A stretch of 40,499 bases of DNA from Xylophilus ampelinus (lineage in GTDB: Bacteria; Pseudomonadota; Gammaproteobacteria; Burkholderiales; Burkholderiaceae_C), in assembly GCF_003217575.1 (NCBI RefSeq), contig NZ_QJTC01000027.1, forward strand, positions 1 to 40,499, written 5' to 3'. Of this stretch, positions 1 to 7,714 are shown in pieces. The translations under genes were made by a program, and so were the position numbers. Numbering within the stretch: position 1 is the stretch's first letter; each line of letters opens with the position of its first letter. The notes below the pieces were generated by a model, which saw only the letters and a list, made by a program, of their open reading frames with translations, had not been told where the DNA came from and did not search any database.

Positions 1-146
1 GCGTGGCCGATCTGGAGCGCTCCATCCGGCAATACATCGACCGACATAACGCCGACCCGAAACCTTTCATCTGGCACAAGAGCGCCGATACGATCCTCGC
101 AAAGGTCGCTCGGGCTGCCCATAAACTTAGTTCTGCTTATTTTTGA
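1..146 (+). CDS. IS630 family transposase, C-terminal fragment
   Basis: The first two bases are the tail of a split codon; the frame then runs from base 3 to the TGA at 144-146 and gives the last 47 residues of a transposase. The stretch LERSIRQYIDRHNADPKPF followed by IWHKSADTILAKV is the typical C-terminus of IS630 transposases, which usually ends in a form of FxWxKSADxIL. These enzymes carry a DDE catalytic core that cuts and pastes the element at TA sites; the core itself lies outside the window. Whether the gene is intact cannot be told. Confidence 0.75.
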   Translation, partial: VADLERSIRQYIDRHNADPKPFIWHKSADTILAKVARAAHKLSSAYF

Positions 147-158
147 GACACCACACTA
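1..158 (+). mobile_element. Right end of an IS630-type insertion sequence
   Basis: The end of a transposase gene is followed by a short AT-rich tail with GAGACACCAC (145-154), which reads like an IS terminal repeat, and then a TA dinucleotide at 157-158. IS630-family elements duplicate TA on insertion, so the IS probably ends at about 156. The left part lies outside the window, so the inverted repeat and target duplication cannot be verified here. Confidence 0.65.
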
Positions 159-254
159 GCGCAAACCGAAACTCGGGCCGCTCGCTACGGTTCATTCACA
201 CCTTTTGCGTTGCATGGGATGGGGGCCGAGGGCTCAAGGTACGCGCTACATAAT

Positions 255-300
255 TCATAGCTGATGGCCGGCGCGAGACGCCGGCTGGAAGGCTTTTTAG
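255..300 (+). repeat. Dispersed Comamonadaceae-type palindromic repeat, copy A
   Basis: ATAGCTG is followed by a 7-bp perfect stem (267-273 with 279-285, loop CGAGA), then GGAAGGC and a T-run at 294-298. The same layout (ATAGC, GC-rich hairpin, GGAGGC or similar, T-run) recurs at 2803-2862 and 29096-29166 in this window. I recall similar intergenic repeats in Comamonadaceae genomes. It lies directly upstream of the MarC gene and could end transcription coming from the left. Confidence 0.5.
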
Positions 301-319
301 TTCTGATTTTTACGCTGCC

Positions 320-1042
320 ATGAACCTGCCCCTGCCCGATCTGCTGCTGGCCTTCGGCAAGAGCTTCCTGCTCGTGGTGGCGACGCTGCTGCCGATCGTC
401 AATCCGCCGAGCACCGCGCCGCTCTTCCTGTCGCTGACCGAGGGGGCGTCGGACGCCACGCGCAGGCTGCTGGCGCAGCGGGTGGCGCGCAACGTGTTCC
501 TGCTCATGGCGGCGGGCACGGTGGTCGGATCGTTCGTGCTCGACTTTTTCGGGATTTCGCTCGACATCGTGCGGGTGGGCGGCGGCCTGCTGGTCTCGGC
601 CATCGCCTGGCGGCTGATCAACACCAACCAGGCGGGCTCGCCGCCGGCCGAGCGGCTGGCCGAGGCCTATACGCCCGAGATGGTGAACCGCACCGCGTTC
701 TACCCGCTGTCGTTCCCGCTCACCTGCGGCCCGGGATCGCTGGCCGCGACGATCACCGTGGGTGTGAGCCTGGTCGAACCCTCGCTCACCGCCACCGTGG
801 CCCGCAGCGCCGGCGCGGCGGTAGGCCTGTTCGGGGTGGCGCTGGTCACCTTCCTCTGCTACCGCTATGCGCAGGCCTTGCTGAGGCCGCTGGGCGAGAC
901 CGGCACCATCGTCTTTCTGCGGCTCTCGGCCTTCATCCTGCTGTGCCTGGGCATCCAGATCTTCTGGCGCGGCGCCGGCGCGCTGCTGGCCGAAGCGGTG
1001 CAGCGCGGCATGGTGCCGGGCGCGGCCTCGGGCGTGCTGTAG
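320..1042 (+). CDS. MarC family (UPF0056) inner-membrane protein
   Basis: This 240-residue protein consists almost entirely of hydrophobic segments: about residues 12-30, 52-75, 82-100, 135-155, 160-185 and 200-222, giving about six membrane helices. The N-terminal segment LLPIVNPPSTAPLFLSLT matches the conserved start of the MarC/UPF0056 family, in which an N-P-x-x-x-x-P-x-F motif is typical. The family was once tied to multiple antibiotic resistance, but its function is unknown and the proteins are simply inner-membrane proteins. It is slightly longer than the usual 200-220 residues. It starts about 160 bp after the IS end and appears to be a single-gene unit. Confidence 0.85.
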   Translation: MNLPLPDLLLAFGKSFLLVVATLLPIVNPPSTAPLFLSLTEGASDATRRLLAQRVARNVFLLMAAGTVVGSFVLDFFGISLDIVRVGGGLLVSAIAWRLINTNQAGSPPAERLAEAYTPEMVNRTAFYPLSFPLTCGPGSLAATITVGVSLVEPSLTATVARSAGAAVGLFGVALVTFLCYRYAQALLRPLGETGTIVFLRLSAFILLCLGIQIFWRGAGALLAEAVQRGMVPGAASGVL

Positions 1043-1044
1043 GG

Positions 1045-1064
1045 GGCCGCATCGGAACGCGGCC
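1045..1064 (+). terminator. Possible hairpin after the MarC gene
   Basis: A 6-bp stem GGCCGC/GCGGCC (1045-1050 with 1059-1064) with an 8-base loop starts two bases after the stop codon. No T-run follows, so it is a weak terminator candidate or an mRNA-stabilising hairpin. The rest of the gap up to 1251 shows no other clear element. Confidence 0.3.
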
Positions 1065-1251
1065 GCATGAACAGCCGATGAACGGAGGCGGTTCCTGGAG
1101 CACGGCGGCTACCATCCGCCCGATGCACCCGGCGTTGGCCCCAGGTACCTCGACATGGCCCGCAGGATGCGGAGCCGCCGCGTGGGCCCGTTTTATGATT
1201 CTTCGGCCATGCACCGCTACCCCTTTTCGTTGCGATCCTTGAAATTGAACC

Positions 1252-2235
1252 ATGGACTTCCTGCTCCCCTTCCTGCTGGCCGACTTCCTGGGTAAACCGG
1301 CCTGGGTCTGGCTGGCGTTCGTCGTCGTTGTCGTCTCGTTGCTGGCCTTCGACCTGGGCGTTCTGCACCGGGACGACCACGAGATCGAAGTCAAGGAAAG
1401 CCTGCTGCTGTCGGCGGGCTACATCACCGTGTCGCTGCTGTTCGGCGCCTGGGTCTGGTGGTATCTGGGCGCACAGAGCGGCATGGACTACTACACCGGC
1501 TTCATGATCGAGAAGTCGCTGTCGATGGACAACGTCTTCGTGATCGCGCTGATCTTCAGCTTCTTCGCGATCCCGTGGCAGTACCAGCACCGGGTGCTGT
1601 TCTGGGGCATCCTGGGGGTGATCGTGCTGCGGGCCTTGATGATCGGCCTGGGCGCCACCCTGGTCAGCCGCTTCAGCTGGGTGCTCTATCTCTTCGGCGC
1701 CTTCCTGATCTTCACCGGCATCAAGATGTGGATCATCGCCGACCACATGCCCGACATCGCGAACAATCCGATGCTGAAGTTCCTGAAGCGGCACATGCGC
1801 CTGACCGACGGGCTGCGCGGCAACAGCTTCTGGGTGCGCGAGACCGATCCCGCCACCGGCAAGGTCGAGCGCTTCGCGACCCCGCTGCTGCTGGCCCTGG
1901 TGCTGATCGAGTTCGTCGACTTGGTATTCGCGGTCGATTCGGTGCCGGCGATCTTCGCCATCACCACCGATCCGTTCATCGTCTACACCAGCAATATTTT
2001 CGCCATCCTCGGCCTGCGCGCGCTCTATTTCGCGCTGGCCGCCATGATCCACCGCTTCAAGTACCTGAAGTACGCACTGGCGCTGGTGCTGGTGTTCATC
2101 GGCAGCAAGATTTTCCTGGTCGGCATCATCGGCAAGATTCCTGCGGTCATCTCGCTCGGCGTGACCTTCGGCCTGATCGCGGGCGGCGTGCTGGTCTCGC
2201 TTTGGAAAACACGCGGTCGGCCCGCCGAAAACTGA
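1252..2235 (+). CDS. TerC/Alx family integral membrane protein
   Basis: A 327-residue polytopic membrane protein with about nine hydrophobic segments. It carries the two acidic signatures of the TerC/Alx family, EKSLSMDNVFV (87-97) and EFVDLVFAVDSVPAIF (220-235), whose acidic residues lie within membrane helices and are thought to handle metal ions. The length and the cytoplasmic loop at about 165-210 fit the Alx branch (E. coli Alx, about 320 residues), which is implicated in manganese export. Alx genes are often preceded by a yybP-ykoY manganese riboswitch; I could not recognise that motif in the 209 bases upstream. It is a single gene. Confidence 0.88.
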   Translation: MDFLLPFLLADFLGKPAWVWLAFVVVVVSLLAFDLGVLHRDDHEIEVKESLLLSAGYITVSLLFGAWVWWYLGAQSGMDYYTGFMIEKSLSMDNVFVIALIFSFFAIPWQYQHRVLFWGILGVIVLRALMIGLGATLVSRFSWVLYLFGAFLIFTGIKMWIIADHMPDIANNPMLKFLKRHMRLTDGLRGNSFWVRETDPATGKVERFATPLLLALVLIEFVDLVFAVDSVPAIFAITTDPFIVYTSNIFAILGLRALYFALAAMIHRFKYLKYALALVLVFIGSKIFLVGIIGKIPAVISLGVTFGLIAGGVLVSLWKTRGRPAEN

Positions 2236-2277
2236 GGGCGGTCGCGGCATGACGCCTGGGGCCGGAGCCCGGGCGCG

Positions 2278-2763
2278 TCAGTCGCCTGCGTCGGCGTACC
2301 GACCTCCCCCGTCGTCTTCGTCGCCCCTGCCTGCCAGCACCTTGCGCACCGTCTCGCCGCCGAAGCCGCGGGCCACCAGAAAACGCATCTGCTTGCCGCG
2401 CTCCTGGGCATCCCGGGGCGGCGTGTCGAATTTGCGGCGCCAGACGTCCTGGGCACGGGCAAGTTCGCTGCTCTGCAGGCCCTGTACGGCTGCGGCCACC
2501 GCCTCGGGCGCGACGCCCTTGGCCTGCAGTTCCTGGCGGATGCGGGCCGCGCCGAGCCGGGCGGCGCGGCGCTGCACCACCGAATGCACCACCCGCGCCT
2601 CGCTGATGAAGCCCTTGGCGGTCAGCTCGTCGAGCGCGGCCGCCAGCTCGCCGGGCTGCTCCTCGTGCTGGCGCAGCCGCCGCTCCAGCTCGGTGCGCGA
2701 ATACTCCCGGCCGGCCAGCAGCCGCAGGGCTCGGCCCTTGAGCGAGGGCTTACCGAAGGCCAT
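2278..2763 (-). CDS. recX: RecX, regulatory protein of RecA
   Basis: RecX binds RecA filaments and RecA monomers and holds back recombinase activity. The protein starting with MAFGKPSLKGRALRLLA has 161 residues, usual for RecX, and shows the tandem three-helix repeats of the family: SRTELERRLRQ, then LTAKGFISEARV (the LxxxGFIxDxRxA-like motif), then LGAARIRQELQAKGV and a third repeat near RARGFGG-like residues at the end. The start at 2763 is chosen because homologues begin here and a GGGTGG lies just upstream; an in-frame ATG at 2802 would add 13 residues with no similarity to the family. It lies downstream of recA in the same direction, the classical recA-recX arrangement, with 114 bp between the two. 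Confidence 0.9.
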   Translation of the reverse strand: MAFGKPSLKGRALRLLAGREYSRTELERRLRQHEEQPGELAAALDELTAKGFISEARVVHSVVQRRAARLGAARIRQELQAKGVAPEAVAAAVQGLQSSELARAQDVWRRKFDTPPRDAQERGKQMRFLVARGFGGETVRKVLAGRGDEDDGGGRYADAGD

Positions 2764-2802
2764 GCGCCACCCGATGGGCCGCCCCGCACGCACGACGGCC
2801 AT

Positions 2803-2862
2803 ATGCTATTGAATCGATAGCATGTGGCCGGCAGGGGGCGCCGGCCGGCGCCCCTTTTTCTT
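2803..2862 (+). repeat. Dispersed repeat copy C, forming the recA-recX intergenic hairpin
   Basis: ATGCTAT (2803-2809) and ATAGCAT (2817-2823) form a 7-bp inverted repeat with a 7-base spacer. Beyond it lies a perfect 20-bp palindrome (2835-2854, arms of 10) followed by TTTTTCTT (2855-2862). On the plus strand this has the form of an intrinsic terminator, yet both neighbouring genes are on the minus strand, where the hairpin is preceded by A residues and has no U-tract. It may still act as a partial barrier between recA and recX. Its layout matches the repeats at 255-300 and 29096-29166. Confidence 0.55.
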
Positions 2863-2877
2863 CGAAAACCCGGCAGG

Positions 2878-3948
<1,071 letters not shown>

Positions 3949-4008
3949 GAAAAACTCCAGTGGTTCAATGACTTGCAACAGGTTCCAGCGCCTGAGAATA
4001 AGCACAGG

Positions 4009-4024
4009 CTGGATGCTTGAACAG
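4009..4024 (-). promoter_or_regulatory. Candidate LexA (SOS) box upstream of recA
   Basis: Read toward recA the site is CTGTTCAAGCATCCAG, that is CTGT-N8-CCAG, one mismatch from the CTGT-N8-ACAG consensus of proteobacterial LexA boxes. It lies 61 bp upstream of the recA start codon, and recA is the standard SOS gene, so the context supports it. A TAGAAT on the minus strand just upstream could be the -10 element, but I see no convincing -35. Confidence 0.55.
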
Positions 4025-4063
4025 TATTCTAAGGAGGTATTCCAACACGCACGCCCAATTTTT

Positions 4064-4076
4064 AGTCAGTTTGACT
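4064..4076. promoter_or_regulatory. Inverted repeat upstream of the marR-type gene, possible operator
   Basis: AGTCA-GTT-TGACT is a perfect inverted repeat with a 3-base spacer, 12 bases before the likely start of the MarR-type regulator. MarR proteins are homodimers that often bind such palindromes near their own promoter, so autoregulation is plausible. This is inferred from position and symmetry only. Confidence 0.4.
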
Positions 4077-4088
4077 TACTATATGGGA

Positions 4089-4583
4089 ATGACCGAACGA
4101 CCGGATATTTGCCCGCCCGATCCCGACGACGACCGCTGGCGCGAGGCCCACCTGGGCAGGCTGCTGGGCCATGCGATGCGCCGCTTCGACGAGCGGGTGC
4201 TGGTGCTGATGGCCCACGACGCCCAGGTGCCGCTGGCGCTCTCCAACCTGGCGGCACGCGCCCAGGTGACGGCGGCGCACATCCACATCACCCGCCATCT
4301 GCCGCTGCCCGGGGCCCGCCTGACCGAGCTGGCAGCCGCGGCCGGCATGAGCAAGCAGGCGATGGGCGACTTGGTGGACCAGTGCGAGGCCTGGGGCCTG
4401 GTGTCGCGGGCGCCCGACCCGCGCGACGCACGTGCACGGCTGGTGCGCTTCACCCCGGCGGGGCGCGACTGGCTGGCCGGCTTCCAGCGCGCGGTGGCGC
4501 AGGCCGAGGCCGAATTCCACGCCGCGGTGGGAGATGCGGTGGCCACCGTAGTCCGGCTGGGGCTGGAAGCGTATTCGACCTGA
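4089..4583 (+). CDS. MarR family transcriptional regulator
   Basis: The protein from MTERPD has 164 residues. The winged-helix region is clear: GARLTELAAAAGMSKQAMGDLVDQCEAWGLVSRAPDP, followed by the wing DARARLVRFTPAGRDWL, matching MarR regulators (helix-turn-helix, then DxRDxRxxxxxLTxxG). It is divergent from recA, an arrangement I recall from related genomes. The start is uncertain: ATG 4089, ATG 4083 and ATG 4017 are all in frame and none has a good ribosome-binding site. A strong AAGGAGG at 4031-4037 has no start codon at the right distance. 4089 is chosen because conserved sequence begins there. The ligand and targets are unknown. Confidence 0.85.
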   Translation: MTERPDICPPDPDDDRWREAHLGRLLGHAMRRFDERVLVLMAHDAQVPLALSNLAARAQVTAAHIHITRHLPLPGARLTELAAAAGMSKQAMGDLVDQCEAWGLVSRAPDPRDARARLVRFTPAGRDWLAGFQRAVAQAEAEFHAAVGDAVATVVRLGLEAYST

Positions 4584-4673
4584 CCGGCACCGCCCGGCCG
4601 CCGTGCCGGCTATCCACGCGCGCCGGCCTCCGGTACCCTCACGCATGGCTTTTCCCCTGCCGACCACGCGCCG

Positions 4674-6080
4674 ATGAACGCCGCGCCCCCCGATTCCGTG
4701 CCGCGCGGCGCCCCCGCGACCGCCGCGCCGGAACCCGTGCGCCCGACGCGGCGGCAGCGGATCGGCCAGGCGCTGCGGTCGGTGGCGGGGCGGCTGACGC
4801 TGGTCACCCTCGGCTTCTGCATCGTCTTCACCACGCTGGCGGGTGCGGTGCGCACCTGGGCCGCCTGGAACAACGGCGTGGCTTGGATGGAAAGCGACCT
4901 GAAGATGCTGGAGGACGTCTTCCAGCCCGGGCTGGCCCGCTCGGTCTGGGAGCTGGACCGCGACTCGGTGCTGAGCCAGATCTCGGGCCTGCTGGGCGCC
5001 AAGGCAGTCGGCATGGTCGAGCTGACGGTAGCGGCCGACGCCCGCGGCCGCCAGCCCGAGACCTTCGGCGCGGTGCGGCCGGGTTGGCGGCTCTCGACCC
5101 TGGCGCCCGCCCGCACCGTGGCGCTGGTGCACGAGCCCTTCATCGGCCGCAAGGAAACCGTCGGCACGCTGACGCTGTACGGCGAGGAGCGGGCGCTGTG
5201 GTCGCGGCTGCGGGTCGAGGTGATGGGCATCGTGGTGACGCAGCTCACCCAGTCGCTGCTGGTGGCGGGACTTGTGGTGCTGGTGTTCAACCGGCTGGTC
5301 ACCCGGCACGTGCGGCGCATCGCGGCGCACCTTAAGCGGCTCTCGCCCGAGACGCTCGACCGGCCGCTGGTGCTGCGACGCCCGTCCTCGCGCCGCGACG
5401 AGCTGACCCAGCTGGTGGACGGGGTGAACCACCTGCAGACCAATCTGTCGGACTTCCTGCAGCGCCAGCACCGTTACGAGACCGAGCTGGCCCACCACCG
5501 CGACCGGCTGGCCGAACTGGTGCAGGCCCGTACCCTGGAACTGGAGACCGCCAACCGGACGCTGGAGAGGCTGTCGCGCACCGACGCGCTCACCGCGCTC
5601 GCCAACCGGCGGCACTTCGACGAGGCGGCCGCCCGAGAATTCGCGCTTAGCGACCGCAGCGGACAACCGCTCTGCCTGCTGCTGGCCGACGTCGATTATT
5701 TCAAGCGCTTCAACGACACCCACGGCCATGCCAACGGCGACGCCTGCCTACGCGCCGTAGCCGGCGCGCTGCAGCGGGTGGCGGCCCGCGCGACCGACCT
5801 GGCCGCGCGCGTCGGCGGCGAGGAGTTCGCCCTGCTGCTGCCCGACACCACCCTGGCGCAGGCCACCCGCCTGGCCGAGCTGCTGCGCGACACGGTGCAC
5901 GCCCTGGCGATCACGCACGCGGGCGCCGGCCCGGGCGCGGCGCCCTACGTCACGCTGAGCATCGGCGTGGCGCAGCAGGAGCCGACGATGCCCGACGTCG
6001 ACATGCTGTTCCGCCATGCCGACCGGGCGATGTACCAGGCCAAGGAACAGGGCCGCAACCGCGTCGTCGCGGCCTTCTGA
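4674..6080 (+). CDS. Membrane-bound diguanylate cyclase (GGDEF)
   Basis: 468 residues. A membrane helix at about 41-62 and another at about 184-206 enclose a periplasmic sensor of about 120 residues. A HAMP-like stretch (207-265), a coiled-coil region (265-300) and the GGDEF domain (about 300-468) follow. The active-site loop is GGEEF (381-385), a functional variant of GGDEF, and an RxxD inhibitory site (RATD, 372-375) lies exactly five residues ahead, so the enzyme should make cyclic di-GMP from two GTP and be inhibited by its product. No EAL domain is present. The next gene, 33 bp downstream, encodes a periplasmic solute-binding protein, suggesting a ligand input. Confidence 0.92.
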   Translation: MNAAPPDSVPRGAPATAAPEPVRPTRRQRIGQALRSVAGRLTLVTLGFCIVFTTLAGAVRTWAAWNNGVAWMESDLKMLEDVFQPGLARSVWELDRDSVLSQISGLLGAKAVGMVELTVAADARGRQPETFGAVRPGWRLSTLAPARTVALVHEPFIGRKETVGTLTLYGEERALWSRLRVEVMGIVVTQLTQSLLVAGLVVLVFNRLVTRHVRRIAAHLKRLSPETLDRPLVLRRPSSRRDELTQLVDGVNHLQTNLSDFLQRQHRYETELAHHRDRLAELVQARTLELETANRTLERLSRTDALTALANRRHFDEAAAREFALSDRSGQPLCLLLADVDYFKRFNDTHGHANGDACLRAVAGALQRVAARATDLAARVGGEEFALLLPDTTLAQATRLAELLRDTVHALAITHAGAGPGAAPYVTLSIGVAQQEPTMPDVDMLFRHADRAMYQAKEQGRNRVVAAF

Positions 6081-6113
6081 TACCCGAGGCAGCTTTTTTA
6101 TCGGAGCGCACCC

Positions 6114-6980
6114 ATGCACCCATGTCCCCCTTCGCTACCCCCGTCGCCCTCGCCTGCGCCGCCGGGGTTTCGGCGCCCCCGTGCCACGCGGCTGCACCGC
6201 TGGGCCGCGGCACTGGCGCTGGCGCTGGCGCTGGCCCTGGACACGCTGGCCGCCGCCCCGGCCGCCTTCGCGCAGGCAGCGCCGATCACGGTGGTCTCGG
6301 AAGTCACGCCCTATTCGTACGCGTCCGACGGCGTGACGCCGGGTCCCGCGACCGACCTGGTGCGGATGACGCTGGAGCGGGCCGGCATCCCGGCGCAGCT
6401 GGGCGTGTACCCCTGGGCGCGCGCCTACGACATGGCGCTGAACGCGCCCAACGTGCTGATCTACTTGCTGGTGCGCACGCCCGAGCGCGAGCCGCTTTTC
6501 CTGTGGACCGCCGAGGTGCTTCCGCTGAAGTACCACCTCTACCGCCTGAGCGACCGGCCCGAGGTGGCGGTCGCCCGGCTCGACGATGCGCGGCGCTACG
6601 CGATCGGGGTGATCCGCGACGACGTGCGCCACCGCTACCTGGCGCAGCAGGGCTTCACCATGCTGACCCTGGCCGCGCGGCGCGAAGACAACTTTCAACG
6701 CCTGCTGCGCCGGCAGGTCGACCTGCTGCCGATGACCGACGTCGACGCCGCCGACATCTGCCGCAAGTTCAAGCCCAACTGCCCCGGCCTGACCCGCGTG
6801 GCGACGCTCGACGCACTGACCCTGAGCGCCTACCTCGCCTACAGCCGTGGCACGCCCGAGGACCTGGTGGTACGCACCCGCGCGGCCTTCGAATCCCTGC
6901 GCGCCGAGGGCACGGTGCAGCGTCTGCTGGCGCGGGTCGACCCCAACGCCGGGGCGGCGGCGGCCGCGTCCAAACCCTGA
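6114..6980 (+). CDS. Periplasmic solute-binding protein, family 3-like
   Basis: 288 residues with a long, proline-rich and arginine-containing N-terminus and a hydrophobic signal segment (about 30-45) ending near AFA-QA. The mature part, ITVVSEVTPYSY then LVRMTLERAGI and VYPWARAYDMALN, is the usual opening of SBP_bac_3-like proteins of the non-transport sort common in betaproteobacteria; such proteins often end with FxxLxAxGTxxRLL, seen here as FESLRAEGTVQRLL. No permease or ATPase genes are nearby, so it more likely acts as a sensor or partner of the diguanylate cyclase 33 bp upstream than as a transporter component. The signal segment is encoded by about four tandem CTGGCG units (6213-6240). 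A GGAG precedes the chosen ATG. Confidence 0.8.
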   Translation: MHPCPPSLPPSPSPAPPGFRRPRATRLHRWAAALALALALALDTLAAAPAAFAQAAPITVVSEVTPYSYASDGVTPGPATDLVRMTLERAGIPAQLGVYPWARAYDMALNAPNVLIYLLVRTPEREPLFLWTAEVLPLKYHLYRLSDRPEVAVARLDDARRYAIGVIRDDVRHRYLAQQGFTMLTLAARREDNFQRLLRRQVDLLPMTDVDAADICRKFKPNCPGLTRVATLDALTLSAYLAYSRGTPEDLVVRTRAAFESLRAEGTVQRLLARVDPNAGAAAAASKP

Positions 6981-7044
6981 GCGCCGGGGCGCTCCTGCGC
7001 TCCTAGAATCGCACAGCCCCCGCCCACGGGGCGAGGACCCCAAG

Positions 7045-7713
7045 ATGCGCATCCTGATTGCAGAAGACGACCAGGTCCTTGCGGACGGCCTGCTGCGAAC
7101 CCTGCGCAGCTCGGGCGCCGCCGTGGACCACGTGGCCAGCGGCAGCGAGGCCGACGCCGCCCTGCTGGAGACCGACCAGTTCGACCTGCTGATCCTGGAT
7201 CTGGGCCTGCCCAAGGTCCACGGCCTGGAGGTCCTGGAGCGCCTGCGCAGCCGTGGATCGACCCTGCCGGTGCTGATCCTGACCGCGGCCGACAGCGTCG
7301 AGGAACGGGTCAAGGGGCTGGATGTCGGTGCCGACGACTACATGGCCAAGCCCTTCAGCCTGCAGGAGCTGGAGGCCCGGGTGCGCGCCCTGGTGCGCCG
7401 CGGCGTGGGCGGTACCAGCAACACCATCAAGCACGGCCCGCTGCAGTACGACCAGGCCGGCCGGGTGGCGACGATCGACGGCCGCATGGTCGAGCTGTCG
7501 GCACGCGAACTGGGCCTTTTGGAGGTGCTGCTGCAGCGCGCCGGACGCCTTGTCAGCAAGGACCAGCTGGTCGAGCGGCTCTGCGAATGGGGCGAACAGG
7601 TGAGCACCAACGCGATCGAGGTCTATATCCACCGCCTGCGCAAGAAGATAGAGCGCGGCCCGATCCGGATCGCCACCGTGCGCGGCCTGGGCTACTGCCT
7701 CGAGAAAATTTAG
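7045..7713 (+). CDS. OmpR/PhoB-type response regulator (TctD/QseB-like)
   Basis: 222 residues. The receiver domain (1-115) has the acidic pair E8-D9, the phosphoryl-acceptor D52 in LILDLGLPK, T/A at LTAAD and K103 in MAKPF. The winged-helix DNA-binding domain (about 125-222) has LSARELGLLEVLL and the recognition-helix region VSTNAIEVYIHRLRKKIE, closing with RGLGYCLEK as in the OmpR family. The start MRILIAEDD is preceded by GCGAGGA. It is followed one base later by its sensor kinase. The class resembles TctD, which controls tricarboxylate uptake, but no tricarboxylate transporter lies in the window. Confidence 0.93.
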   Translation: MRILIAEDDQVLADGLLRTLRSSGAAVDHVASGSEADAALLETDQFDLLILDLGLPKVHGLEVLERLRSRGSTLPVLILTAADSVEERVKGLDVGADDYMAKPFSLQELEARVRALVRRGVGGTSNTIKHGPLQYDQAGRVATIDGRMVELSARELGLLEVLLQRAGRLVSKDQLVERLCEWGEQVSTNAIEVYIHRLRKKIERGPIRIATVRGLGYCLEKI

Positions 7714-7714
7714 C

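Noticed and set aside
1043-1251. yybP-ykoY manganese riboswitch upstream of the TerC/Alx gene
   Set aside because: Expected from other Alx genes, but I could not find the paired conserved loops; only a short hairpin after the MarC stop is visible.
6839-7044. Earlier in-frame start for the response regulator (from 6847)
   Set aside because: It would overlap the end of the solute-binding protein gene and add 66 residues unlike any receiver domain; MRILIAEDD at 7045 has a ribosome-binding site and is the family start.
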